This document shows, one piece after another, positions 43,018 through 51,564 of a stretch of 64,000 nt of DNA. Source of the DNA: Agromyces lapidis (GTDB lineage Bacteria > Actinomycetota > Actinomycetes > Actinomycetales > Microbacteriaceae); the NCBI RefSeq assembly GCF_009749405.1, contig NZ_WBIQ01000007.1:310001-374000 (forward strand). Direction: 5' to 3'. Both the position numbers and the translations under genes were made by a program. The notes beneath the pieces are model-generated. The model was not told the DNA's origin. It was given only the letters and a program-made list of their open reading frames with translations, and made no database searches. Every line of letters begins with the position of its first letter. The first letter of the stretch is position 1.

Positions 43018-43521
43018 TCAGAAGAACTCGTCGGGCGTGCCTGCTGCACGCTCGACGTCGCGGGTGTCGACACCGGCCGCGCGGAGCTTGGCCACCGAGA
43101 CCCGCAGCCCCGACTCCATCTGCGCGGCCCAGGCATCGGACTCGCGCGCGCTCGTCTCGGCCGCGCGCGCACGCGCCTCCGCCGACTCGGCGGCGTCGCG
43201 CGCGTCGCGCACCTGGCGCAGGGCGAGCGAGATGCCGTAGTAGGCGGCGACCATCGTGGCGATCGGAGCGGCGATGATCGCGAGGGCGCTGATCGCCGCG
43301 CCCGTCGGGCTGAATGCGATGAGCAGCGCGAACGCGAGGAAGAGCGCCACGATCGCCGCGAGGACGACGAGCATGAACCGCAGGTCGCGGCTCCACGGGC
43401 GCCCGTCGGCACCCTTCTCGGGCGGCGCGGCGGTCACGTCATCGACCGACAGCGGCGGCGGCGCGAAGTCGGGCACCGTGGGCTGGTCGTCGTGACTCTG
43501 ACGGGCGTACACGTCGGACAT
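43018..43521 (-). CDS. Membrane protein of unknown function, two TM segments and a coiled-coil tail
   Basis: 167 residues. An acidic/Pro-rich N-terminus is followed by two adjacent hydrophobic helices (FMLVVLAAIVALFLAFALLI; ALAIIAAPIATMVAAYYG) and an Ala/Glu/Arg-rich coiled coil (DARDAAESAEARARAAETSA). Family not recognised. The start at 43521 has GCGGAG upstream; an ATG at 43542 is an alternative. AATTG at 43558-43562 marks an AT-rich patch before it. Confidence 0.75.
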   Translation of the reverse strand: MSDVYARQSHDDQPTVPDFAPPPLSVDDVTAAPPEKGADGRPWSRDLRFMLVVLAAIVALFLAFALLIAFSPTGAAISALAIIAAPIATMVAAYYGISLALRQVRDARDAAESAEARARAAETSARESDAWAAQMESGLRVSVAKLRAAGVDTRDVERAAGTPDEFF

Positions 43522-43615
43522 TCGGTCTCCGCTCCCCTGCATTCGGATAGACCCCCCAATTGTGGGCCGCGCCAGTCGAGCGGTCAAGGAACCGCGCCGG
43601 GTGGGTGCGGATGCC

Positions 43616-44113
43616 TCAGGCGGCACGCCGCTCGGAGATGCCGCGCTCGATCGCCGCGATGATCTCGGGGGCGTCGGGCTCGGTCGTCGGCCGGAAGCGG
43701 AACACCTCGCCGCCGGGCTGGATCACGAACTTCTCGAAGTTCCACTTCACCCGGCCGGCCTTGCCGCGGGCATCCTCGACCTTGGTGAGCACCTCGTAGA
43801 GCGGGTGACGGTTGCGGCCGTTCACCTTGGTCTTCTCCATCAGCGGAAAGCTCACGCCATACGTCATCGAGCAGAACTCCTTGATGTCGTCGGCCCCGCC
43901 CGGCTCCTGGCCGGCGAACTGGTTGCACGGGAACCCGAGCACCGTGAACCCGCGGTCGCCGTACTCGCGCTGAAGCTCTTCGAGCTTCGTGTACTGCGGG
44001 GTGAGCCCGCACTTCGACGCGACGTTCACGACCATCACCACCTCGTCGGCGTAGTCGGCGAGGGTGACGGCGTCGCCGTCGATGGTGGTCAGGGGGATGT
44101 CTCGGAGTTCCAC
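43616..44113 (-). CDS. Glutathione peroxidase-like thiol peroxidase
   Basis: 165 residues. Catalytic Cys35 in NVASKCGLTPQ, Gln in GFPCNQFAGQEP, Trp/Asn in KWNFEKFV: the GPx tetrad, with Cys in place of selenocysteine. A second Cys in the FPCNQF block and one in IKEFCSMTYG are present. Such proteins mostly use thioredoxin or mycothiol-linked partners in actinobacteria. The GTG start follows TAGGCT (top strand 44120-44125) by six bases: leaderless. Confidence 0.93.
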   Translation of the reverse strand: MELRDIPLTTIDGDAVTLADYADEVVMVVNVASKCGLTPQYTKLEELQREYGDRGFTVLGFPCNQFAGQEPGGADDIKEFCSMTYGVSFPLMEKTKVNGRNRHPLYEVLTKVEDARGKAGRVKWNFEKFVIQPGGEVFRFRPTTEPDAPEIIAAIERGISERRAA

Positions 44114-44172
44114 CCTCAGAGCCTACGACGCGGAACCGGGATGTGGGCGGTCGCGGATACGATCGTCGATCG

Positions 44173-44973
44173 ATGATGGGCATGAATCACGCGATCAGCG
44201 GCGCCGCCGCCTGGGTCGCGGTCACCGGCGCCGTTCCCCTGCTCGCCACCGGGGTGTACCCGCTCGACCCGGTCGGCGTGGTCGCCGGCGCGACCGTCTG
44301 CGCGGGCGCGGCGCTGCTGCCCGACGCCGACCACCACAGTGCGACGATCTCGCGCTCGGTGCCGATCCTCGGGCCGCTCACCGCGCGCACCATCGGCGCG
44401 CTCTCGGGCGGGCACCGCCACGGCGCGCACTCGCCCGTCGCCGTGCTGCTCGTCGCAGCGGCCGCCTGGGCGCTCGCGGCGCTGACCGTTCCGGTCGACG
44501 CGATCGGCCGCTTCGACCCCGGCACGGTCGCGATCGGCGCCGGCCTCGGCACCGCGGCGCTCACCGCCTTCGCCGTGAAGGCGCGCGACCTCGTCGAGTC
44601 GTGGCTCACCGCCTGGCTCGCGGGCATCGCCCTCGGGCTCTTCATCGTCGTCGTCGCGCCCGAGCAGGTCGCCTGGTTCCCGCTCGCGGTGACCCTCGGC
44701 TTCGTCGCGCACCTCGCCGGCGACGCGCTCACCACGGGCGGGCTGCCGGGCCTGCTCTGGCCGTGGGTGCCGCGCCCGCCCGAGATCGTCGGCGACATCC
44801 CGCTGCTGAACCGCCTGTGGCTGCCGAACGGCTACCTCGCACTGCCGCTTCTCGGCGATACCGGCTCGTGGCGCGAGAAGGCCTTCGGCGGGCTGCTCAC
44901 GCTGTACTGCACGCTCGGGCTCGGGTACGAACTGCTGCGTCTCGTCGGCCTCGACCGGCTGCTCGAGCGGTAG
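44173..44973 (+). CDS. YdjM-like membrane-bound metal-dependent hydrolase
   Basis: 266 residues, about six hydrophobic segments. The metal-ligand pattern is NHAISGAAAW, LLPDADHHSATISRSVP, GGHRHGAHSPVAVLL and VAHLAGDALTTGG, all near membrane borders, as in the YdjM/DUF457 family. Function unknown; E. coli YdjM is LexA-controlled, but no SOS box is seen here. ATG codons at 44173, 44176 and 44182 are all possible starts; TACGAT at 44158-44163 is the likely -10. Confidence 0.85.
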   Translation: MMGMNHAISGAAAWVAVTGAVPLLATGVYPLDPVGVVAGATVCAGAALLPDADHHSATISRSVPILGPLTARTIGALSGGHRHGAHSPVAVLLVAAAAWALAALTVPVDAIGRFDPGTVAIGAGLGTAALTAFAVKARDLVESWLTAWLAGIALGLFIVVVAPEQVAWFPLAVTLGFVAHLAGDALTTGGLPGLLWPWVPRPPEIVGDIPLLNRLWLPNGYLALPLLGDTGSWREKAFGGLLTLYCTLGLGYELLRLVGLDRLLER

Positions 44974-45014
44974 TTGCACGCTGTTCGCGGCGGCTCGGCC
45001 CGGCTCAGCCCGGC

Positions 45015-46841
45015 TCAGCTCGTGAACGCGGCGGCGATCCCGGTGCGGGTCGAGGTGCCGAGGCGCTCCTTGACCGCCACGATGTGCTTGTCGACGGTCT
45101 TCTCGGTGATGCCCAGGGCGGCCGCGATGTCGGCGTTCGACGCCCCCGCGGCGATGAGCGCGGCGACCTGTCCCTGACGGAGGGGCAGCAGCACCGGCGC
45201 GACGACGGCCTGCGTCGCCTCGCGCGCCGCGACCGGGCCCGGGCCCGGGCCCGGGGCATCCAGCCGCATCGGCAGCGCCGCGCCCGCGAGTTCGCTGCGC
45301 CGGGTGAGGCCGAGCGCACGCAGCGCCCCGGCGACGTAGCCTTCGACCGTGCGCACGCCGAGGAACAGGCGTGCGGCGATCTCCCGGTTGGTGAGGCCGG
45401 CGGCCGCGAGGCTCGCGACCTCGAGCTGGCGCGCACTCAGCTCGACCGACTCCGCGGTGCGTGCATGGAAGAGGCGGACCGCCCGCTGCCGCACCGCCGC
45501 CGCTCGCGCGCGAGCGGCGAAGGCGTCGAACTCGGCGAGCGCATTGAACGCCGCGTCGCGTTCACCGAGTTCGACGGCCTGCGCGAGCAGCATCCATCTC
45601 GTGCGAAGCTGCTCGAGCGTCGCATCGGGTTCGGGGGCGGAGCGCCCTGCGGTCTCCTCGGCGGCCGACGACGGCAGCGGCCCCGCGAGCCGGCGCGCCT
45701 CGAAGGCCGCGCGCAGGCGCTCACGGCCGGCGACGACGATCGGCGAGGCCATCATGTGGTCGGCGATCCGCAGCATCTGCGCGCACGTCTCGAGGTCGCC
45801 CTCGGCGAGCGCGACGTGGCCGACGGCCTCGATGACGACGATGCGGTCGGTCGCGGGCACCACGAGCTCGTCGAGACCGCCGTCGGCGAGGGCGACGCGC
45901 TTGGCGCCCTCGAGGTCGCCGCTCGAGGCGAAGACGATGGCCATGAGCATCAGGGTCGCCTGCCCGAGCGAGCGTCGGCCGCGCCGCCAGCTGCCGGAGA
46001 CGAGCATGCGCTCGAGTTCGTCGAGGTCGGGCGGCAACTGCTCGTGGGTGAGCACGGCGACGAGCGCCTGTGCGGCCTTGCCGAGCATCCACCAGCGGCG
46101 ATCGGATGCCTCGGCGAAGCCCTCGACGGCGAGGTCGAGCAGGCGCTTGCCTTCGGCGAGGTCGAGCATCGCGACCCGCACGATGCCCTCGAGGTAGTCG
46201 AAGAAGACCTCGAGCACGCGGAGCCCGGTGCGCGCGTGCGCCGCGCGTGAAGCGGCGACGACGGTGACGACCCCTTGGTGGTCGGCGTGGGCGAGCTGGA
46301 TCATCGGCACCCAGACGCAGAGGTCGATCGCCCGCAGCAGTTCGTCGAGGTCTTCGCTCGCGAGGAGCTCGAGCAGCGCGGTCGCAGCATCGTCGACGAT
46401 CGCACGTTGCCCATCCCAGTCACCGGCCCGATGATCGTCGGCCCATCCGTGCGCCGGCTCCCGGCCGTCGGCGACCAGGCGGGCGAAGGCGATCGAGACG
46501 CGCTCACGGATGCCGACGCTGTCGCGCTCTCGCGGGAGCGCGGCGCCCGCCCAGTCGAGCTCGCCGAACGCCGGCTCGAACGCGATGCCGAGGCGGCGCA
46601 GTGACTCCGCCTCCCTCGCCACCTCCGCCGGCGTGCCGGGTGCGGTGAGCACCCCGGCGAGACGCGCGTCGGCCTCGGTCTCGCGGCCGGTGAACTGCTC
46701 GTATCGGGCGAGTCGTACGCTGGTCGCGGGGTCGACGGCCGCGGCCAGTGCGGCACCGACCGCGCCCAGCGCGAGGCGGTCGAAGCCCGGCTCCGCGAGC
46801 GCCTCGCGTTCCCCCGGTACCAGCACCGTCGTCGGCTGCAT
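45015..46841 (-). CDS. LuxR-family transcriptional regulator with two C-terminal HTH domains
   Basis: 608 residues. Residues 1-450 are a helical, TPR/MalT-like region without a Walker A motif. The first LuxR HTH is at about 467-520 (LSARQLEVASLAAAGLTNRE, then RTVEGYVAGALRALGL); a Pro/Gly linker follows; the second HTH is at about 550-606 (LPLRQGQVAALIAAGASNAD, then ITEKTVDKHIVAVKERLG). Two GerE-type domains in one chain are rare. AGGAGAGG precedes the ATG; TAGTCT (top strand 46878-46883) may be the -10. It is divergent from the surface protein at 46981, its likely target. Confidence 0.88.
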   Translation of the reverse strand: MQPTTVLVPGEREALAEPGFDRLALGAVGAALAAAVDPATSVRLARYEQFTGRETEADARLAGVLTAPGTPAEVAREAESLRRLGIAFEPAFGELDWAGAALPRERDSVGIRERVSIAFARLVADGREPAHGWADDHRAGDWDGQRAIVDDAATALLELLASEDLDELLRAIDLCVWVPMIQLAHADHQGVVTVVAASRAAHARTGLRVLEVFFDYLEGIVRVAMLDLAEGKRLLDLAVEGFAEASDRRWWMLGKAAQALVAVLTHEQLPPDLDELERMLVSGSWRRGRRSLGQATLMLMAIVFASSGDLEGAKRVALADGGLDELVVPATDRIVVIEAVGHVALAEGDLETCAQMLRIADHMMASPIVVAGRERLRAAFEARRLAGPLPSSAAEETAGRSAPEPDATLEQLRTRWMLLAQAVELGERDAAFNALAEFDAFAARARAAAVRQRAVRLFHARTAESVELSARQLEVASLAAAGLTNREIAARLFLGVRTVEGYVAGALRALGLTRRSELAGAALPMRLDAPGPGPGPVAAREATQAVVAPVLLPLRQGQVAALIAAGASNADIAAALGITEKTVDKHIVAVKERLGTSTRTGIAAAFTS

Positions 46842-46899
46842 GTCCTCTCCTGATTCCGCCGCCCTCGCGACGCACCCAGACTAGGGCCGCGCCGAGTTC

Positions 46900-46943
46900 C
46901 GTGGAATCCCCCGGTTCGAACCGCTCGGTGCGTGGAATCCCCC
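46900..46943. promoter_or_regulatory. Direct repeat pair between LuxR and the surface-protein gene
   Basis: CGTGGAATCCCCC occurs at 46900-46912 and again at 46931-46943, 31 bp apart, about three helical turns, so both copies face the same side of the helix. The surface-protein promoter (-10 TAGCTT at 46969-46974) is just downstream. Likely binding sites for the adjacent LuxR protein. Confidence 0.6.
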
Positions 46944-46980
46944 ACTGCATCAGGGCTTCTGCCGACCGTAGCTTCGTGCC

Positions 46981-49383
46981 ATGACCCAAATGACGCCTGC
47001 CCGCCGTGCCCTCGTGGCCGTGCCGGCATCCGCCCTCATCCTCACCGCGGCGTTCGCGGCCCAACCGGCGAACGCCTTCGACCTCGACTGCACCTGGACG
47101 GGTGCCGCCGCCGATGCCGCCTGGTCGTCGGCGGCGAACTGGTCGGGCTGCGCCGGCGCCGCACCGGGCGACGGCGACCGACTCATGTTCCCCACAGGGC
47201 CCGCGGTGCTCGACACCGTGAACGACCTGTTCGGCACGGTCTTCTCGAACGTGCGGTTCGAAGGCGGCGGGTACTCGGTCGCCGGTGACCCGGTCGAAAC
47301 GAACTTCCTCACGGTGTCGGCGCCCACCACCTTCGACACCGACCTCGAGCTGGTTCACTCCGCAGGCGAGCACCTCGTGCACGTGGCCGCCGATCTCACC
47401 GTCACGGCCGGCCATCACCTCGGGTTCGCCCAGGCACCGCTCGCGGTGTCGATCGTCTCCCTGACGAACGGCGCCGTCATCGGCGCAAACCTCGGCGGCT
47501 CGGCCGAGCGGCTCGAACTGCGCGGAGACGGCCGACTCGAGTTGGGCGGCGACACCTACGCGGGCACGGTCGCGCTCGAGGACGGCGCCGTGCTCGCGTG
47601 CGGCGGCGCCGATTGCGGTGCCGCGAGCGGCACCCTGCAGGTCTCGGATGCCTCGCGGCTCGAGTTCACCGGCGATGCCGTCTTCCCGCGCCCGATCGAA
47701 CTGGGACCCGACGGGCCCACCGTTGGCGCGTCGATCGTGACGGGCCCCCACTCCGTCTCGCTCGACGGCGGCGTGGATGCGCTCTCGAGCGCCTCGATCG
47801 CCGGCGGCGAGGCGAGTCCCCTGCTGCTCACAGGGGGCCTCTCGATCGCGGCAGGGGCCACGCTGGGGCTCATCGGATCGAGCGAGCTGCCCGTCTTCGC
47901 GACGCTCATCAGCGCACCCGACGCCGGACTGACCATCGGCACCGAGTCGAGCCCCGGTCGCCTGCGCATCGTCGAGGGCCAATTCGGTCACGACGGCGCG
48001 ACGACCGTGACCGGGCTCGGTTCGGAGCTGGTCGCCGGCGACCAGATCGCGCTCGGGCCGGTCGGCGGTGCGCCGACCACCGTGCAGGCAGGGGCGACAC
48101 TCGGGGTCGACGCGACCATCGTCGTCGGCGAGCATGTGCGCGTCGACGCCGACTCCCGGGTCGCGACGGTCGCGCCCGCAGCGACCGCCACCTTCGACCA
48201 CCTCGAACTCGTCGGCGGCGGGAAGGTCGAGACGCTGGCCTCGCCGTCGGCGATCAGCCTCGCGGACGTCTCGGGCACCGGCGAGCTGCACCTCTACAGC
48301 GACGGCCCCGATGCGCCGATCCTCTTCGACGCAGGCGGAACCTCCAGCTACGTCGGCGCGACCTTCGCCGAGACCGGCACGGTCGCACTGAACCGCGACG
48401 GCGCGGTGCCCGGCGATCTCGTGATCGCCGCGGCCGACGTCACCACGGTGCACACCGCGCACACCGAACTGCACGACCTCATCGCCGACACGGCGCTCGT
48501 GACGATCGACGGCGGCGAGCTCGTGCTGAACGACCGCGAGCGCGTCGGCGCCCTCGCCGGCGGCGGCGGATCGCTGCTGCTCGTCGACGGCGAGTCGGGC
48601 CTCCTCCTCGGCGGCGATGGCGAGACGGCGTGGGCCGGCAGCGTGCGCGGCGGCGGGACCATCACTCACGACGGCACCGGGGCGCAGCGCTTCTCGGGCG
48701 ACTGGTCGGAACTCGCGGCCGGTTCGCGGCTCGACGTCGAGCAGGGCACCGTCGCGGTCGACGGTTCGTTCGCCGACACGCTCGCAACCGTCTCCGCGCG
48801 ACTCGAGGGCACCGGCACGCTCGGCGACATCGTGCTCGACAGCGGCCGGCTCGCACCCGGCGCCTCGCCCGGCTGCCTCGGCGCGACCGGTGAGGTGGGC
48901 GGCGGTGCGGGCACGGTCGAGATCGAGCTCGGCGGCGCCGAGGACTGCGCCTTCGATCGCATCGGTGCTGCAACGCAGACCCTCGCCGATGCCGATTGGG
49001 CGGTCTCATTCGTCGACGGCTTCGTTCCGGCCGAGGGCCAGGTCTTCGCGGTCGTGACGACGAGCGGACCGGGCAACGATCCGCTGCCGAGCGAGCAGTT
49101 CGTGGTCGACGGCGTGACGCTCGAGCGCAGCTGGAACGGCAGCGAGGTGCTGCTGACGGTGATCGAGGTGCCTGCGGAGGAGCCTGCCGGCCCTGGCGAC
49201 GGAGATTCGGGCGGCGCGAGCGGATCCGACGCCGATGGTTCGGATTCCGACGGTTCGGCCCCTGCGTCGGATCTCGCGGAGACGGGAGTCGAGCCGGTCG
49301 CGGTCATCGCGGGCGCCCTGGCACTCCTCGCACTCGGTGCGCTCGTCATCACGGCCGCCCGAGGCATCCGTCGCCGGGCCTGA
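46981..49383 (+). CDS. Large secreted beta-repeat protein with LAETG cell-wall anchor
   Basis: 800 residues. Signal peptide ends near AQPANAF (about 32). The body is rich in Gly, Thr, Leu and Val strands with repeats such as LSGTGELHLYS, GGGTITHDGTG and LEGTGTLGDIVLDSGRLAPG, resembling autotransporter/pectin-lyase-like beta-helix proteins. A Ser/Asp/Gly stalk (about 740-763) leads to LAETG (765-769), a hydrophobic helix and RRRA, i.e. a sortase signal of the LAxTG kind used by class E sortases. No sortase gene is in the window. The start follows TAGCTT by six bases: leaderless. Role probably adhesive or structural. Confidence 0.85.
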   Translation: MTQMTPARRALVAVPASALILTAAFAAQPANAFDLDCTWTGAAADAAWSSAANWSGCAGAAPGDGDRLMFPTGPAVLDTVNDLFGTVFSNVRFEGGGYSVAGDPVETNFLTVSAPTTFDTDLELVHSAGEHLVHVAADLTVTAGHHLGFAQAPLAVSIVSLTNGAVIGANLGGSAERLELRGDGRLELGGDTYAGTVALEDGAVLACGGADCGAASGTLQVSDASRLEFTGDAVFPRPIELGPDGPTVGASIVTGPHSVSLDGGVDALSSASIAGGEASPLLLTGGLSIAAGATLGLIGSSELPVFATLISAPDAGLTIGTESSPGRLRIVEGQFGHDGATTVTGLGSELVAGDQIALGPVGGAPTTVQAGATLGVDATIVVGEHVRVDADSRVATVAPAATATFDHLELVGGGKVETLASPSAISLADVSGTGELHLYSDGPDAPILFDAGGTSSYVGATFAETGTVALNRDGAVPGDLVIAAADVTTVHTAHTELHDLIADTALVTIDGGELVLNDRERVGALAGGGGSLLLVDGESGLLLGGDGETAWAGSVRGGGTITHDGTGAQRFSGDWSELAAGSRLDVEQGTVAVDGSFADTLATVSARLEGTGTLGDIVLDSGRLAPGASPGCLGATGEVGGGAGTVEIELGGAEDCAFDRIGAATQTLADADWAVSFVDGFVPAEGQVFAVVTTSGPGNDPLPSEQFVVDGVTLERSWNGSEVLLTVIEVPAEEPAGPGDGDSGGASGSDADGSDSDGSAPASDLAETGVEPVAVIAGALALLALGALVITAARGIRRRA

Positions 49384-49415
49384 ACGATCGCCCACTCGCG
49401 GAACACGACGAGCGC

Positions 49416-49451
49416 TCGACATCCCCTAACGTTAGTGACTAACATTAGGGG
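49416..49451 (+). promoter_or_regulatory. TetR promoter with operator overlapping the -10 and the start
   Basis: -35 TCGACA (49416-49421), 18-bp spacer, -10 TAACAT (49440-49445), and ATG six bases later, so a leaderless mRNA. A 29-bp near-perfect palindrome (49423-49451, arms CCCCTAA-GTTAGT and ACTAAC-TTAGGGG) covers the spacer and -10 and ends at the base before the ATG. This is a classic autorepression layout. Confidence 0.75.
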
Positions 49452-50018
49452 ATGACCCAAGCCAATCGCTCACGCGCCGAAGCCACGCGCCACCGCCTCA
49501 CCGAGGTCGCGCTCGACCTCTTCGAACGCGACGGCTTCGATCGCACGACGACCGCGAGCATCGCCGCCGCCGCCGGGGTCTCCGAGATGACCTTCTTCCG
49601 ACACTTCGGCACGAAGCAGGGCGTGCTCTTCGACGACCCGTACGATCCGGCCATCGTCCACGCGATCGCCGGCCGTCGCGAAGGCCCCCTCCTGCGACGC
49701 ATCACCGAGGGGATGCGACAGGCGTGGGCCGAGTTGCCGGAGCCTGCGGAGGCGCAGGTGCGGCGGCGCATCGCCATCGTGGCGACGACGCCCGAGCTTC
49801 GGGCGGGGATGCGGGCGAACATGGAGCGGACGGAGGACGCCGTCGTGGGGCAGCTGGTCGCCGACGGTTCGAACGCGTTCGACGCACGGGTGGCTGCCGC
49901 GTCGGTCATGTCCGGGGTGGCCGCGGGACTCCTCGAATGGGCTGCATCCTCGGATGGGCGCCTCCATGACCGCCTCATGGCGGCGCTCACGGTGGCCGGA
50001 GGCGCGGATCGTGACTGA
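49452..50018 (+). CDS. TetR/AcrR family repressor
   Basis: 188 residues: HTH with ALDLFERDGFDRTTTASIAA, AGVSEMTFFRHFGTKQGVLF and a helical ligand domain. It heads an operon with an ABC ATPase and a permease; its operator overlaps its own start, so the exporter is probably induced by the repressor's ligand. Its stop overlaps the ATPase start by eight bases. Confidence 0.92.
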   Translation: MTQANRSRAEATRHRLTEVALDLFERDGFDRTTTASIAAAAGVSEMTFFRHFGTKQGVLFDDPYDPAIVHAIAGRREGPLLRRITEGMRQAWAELPEPAEAQVRRRIAIVATTPELRAGMRANMERTEDAVVGQLVADGSNAFDARVAAASVMSGVAAGLLEWAASSDGRLHDRLMAALTVAGGADRD

Positions 50019-50754
50019 CGCGATGATGCTGGACCGGGTGAGCCGGTCGTATCGTGGCGGCGCGGGCGTGCGGGAGGTCTCGCTCGCTGTCCGTCCGGGT
50101 GAGGTCCACGCGCTCGTCGGTCTCAATGGTGCGGGCAAGTCGACCCTGATGAAGCTGCTCCTCGGCATGCTCCGACCCGACAGCGGCGCCGCGATGATCG
50201 GCGGTGTCGACGTCCGCCGCGCAGACGCGCGCACCTGGTCGAAGCTGGGTCAGCTCATCGAGACGCCGCTCGCGTACGGCGAGCTCACGGTCCGCGCGAA
50301 TCTCGACATCGCCGCCCGGCTTCGCGGGGTCCCCTCGATCGAACGACCGGCCATGATCGCCGAGGCGGTGACGGCCTTCCGACTGACCGAGTACCTGAAT
50401 CGTCGGGCTCGATCGCTGTCACTCGGCAACCGGCAGCGGCTCGGCATCGCCGCCGCCCTGCAGCATGAGCCCGCCTACGTCGTGCTCGACGAGCCGACGA
50501 ACGCACTCGACCCGGCCGGAACCATCCTGCTTCGTGAAGCGGTGATCCGCCGCGCCTCACAGGGGGCAGCGGTGCTGATCTCGAGTCACCATCTCGATGA
50601 GGTCGCGCGCATCGCCGACACGATCACCGTCATGAACGCGGGCCGGATCATCGGCGGCCTCGACCCGCACGACGACGACCTCGAGCGGGCCTTCTTCCAG
50701 AGCGTGCTGCGCGATGACGAAGCCCGTTCCGAGGCCGGAGGACCGTCGGCATGA
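50011..50754 (+). CDS. ABC transporter ATP-binding protein
   Basis: 247 residues: Walker A GLNGAGKSTLMK, signature LSLGNRQRLGIAAAL (LSLGN variant found in ABC-2 lantibiotic/drug exporters such as BcrA), Walker B YVVLDEPTNALDP, H-loop SSHHLDEV. GGAGG lies nine bases before the GTG at 50011. It pairs with the permease that begins at 50751 (ATGA). Confidence 0.92.
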   Translation: MTDAMMLDRVSRSYRGGAGVREVSLAVRPGEVHALVGLNGAGKSTLMKLLLGMLRPDSGAAMIGGVDVRRADARTWSKLGQLIETPLAYGELTVRANLDIAARLRGVPSIERPAMIAEAVTAFRLTEYLNRRARSLSLGNRQRLGIAAALQHEPAYVVLDEPTNALDPAGTILLREAVIRRASQGAAVLISSHHLDEVARIADTITVMNAGRIIGGLDPHDDDLERAFFQSVLRDDEARSEAGGPSA

Positions 50755-51524
50755 AGGCGCGCCGAAGGTTCGCGGTCGCCGTCTCCGTCGAAGGCCGCAA
50801 GCTCCTGGCTGCACGGGTTCCGCTCGTCACCGCGCTGCTGTTCGTCGCCGGCGTCACGGCGATCTGCACATCGGTGACGACCGCGGTCGCGAGCGGATCC
50901 ACGGAACTCGTCGCCAAACTCGGCCCACTGGTCGCCGATGGAGGCTGGACCGGGTACCTCTCCTCTGCGACGCAGGTCATCGGGGCCGCGGGCTTCCTCG
51001 CGTGCGGCGTGGTGCTGAGCTGGTCGTTCGGGCGGGAGTTCGCCGAAGGGACGATCACGGGACTCTTCGCCCTCCCGATCGGCCGCGCGATGATCGCCAC
51101 GGCGAAGCTGCTCGTGTTCCTCGCGTGGGCGATCGCCGTCTCGGCGCTCTCGACCGCTGCGATCGTCCTCGGCGGCCTCGCAACGGGACTCGGCTCGCCG
51201 GACACCGGTGCCGTCGAATCGCTCGGCCGAATCTTCGTGCTGATCGTGCTGACGGCGCTGATGGCGGTGCCGGCCGCATGGGTGGCGACCCTCACCAGGG
51301 GCCTGCTCGGAGGGATCGCCGCGACGATCGCCCTCGTCGCGAGCGCGCAGATCCTCGTGATCTCGGGAGCCGGCGCGTGGTACCCACCGGCTGCGCCGGC
51401 GCTGTGGGCCATGAGCCCGGCATCGGTCGATGGCGCGGCGCTTCCCGTATCGCTGCTGTTCCCTCTGCTCTTCGCGGCCCTCACCCTGGTGGCCTGGCGG
51501 CGCCTCCAACTCGATCGCTCATGA
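50751..51524 (+). CDS. ABC-2 type transporter permease
   Basis: 257 residues with six hydrophobic segments, the BcrB-like pattern VSVEGRKLLAARVPLVTALLF and SWSFGREFAEGTITGLFALP. It forms a homodimeric exporter with the ATPase before it. The substrate is unknown; peptides or antibiotics are usual in this group. Confidence 0.9.
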   Translation: MKARRRFAVAVSVEGRKLLAARVPLVTALLFVAGVTAICTSVTTAVASGSTELVAKLGPLVADGGWTGYLSSATQVIGAAGFLACGVVLSWSFGREFAEGTITGLFALPIGRAMIATAKLLVFLAWAIAVSALSTAAIVLGGLATGLGSPDTGAVESLGRIFVLIVLTALMAVPAAWVATLTRGLLGGIAATIALVASAQILVISGAGAWYPPAAPALWAMSPASVDGAALPVSLLFPLLFAALTLVAWRRLQLDRS

Positions 51525-51557
51525 GCGGGGCGGGGCCGGACGCCCCGCCCCGCTCAT
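51521..51557. terminator. Bidirectional terminator between the two ABC modules
   Basis: A 16-bp perfect stem (ATGAGCGGGGCGGGGC and its complement) with a CGGAC loop. It starts within the stop region of the top-strand permease and ends eight bases before the stop of the bottom-strand permease. Confidence 0.8.
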
Positions 51558-51564
51558 GTCGCGA

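Noticed and set aside
45236-45260. GGGCCC repeat as a regulatory element
   Set aside because: It is the codon run for the Pro/Gly linker between the two HTH domains of the LuxR protein.
46861-46980. tRNA-like GGTTCGAACC segment
   Set aside because: Only a T-arm-like string occurs; no acceptor or anticodon stem fits around it.
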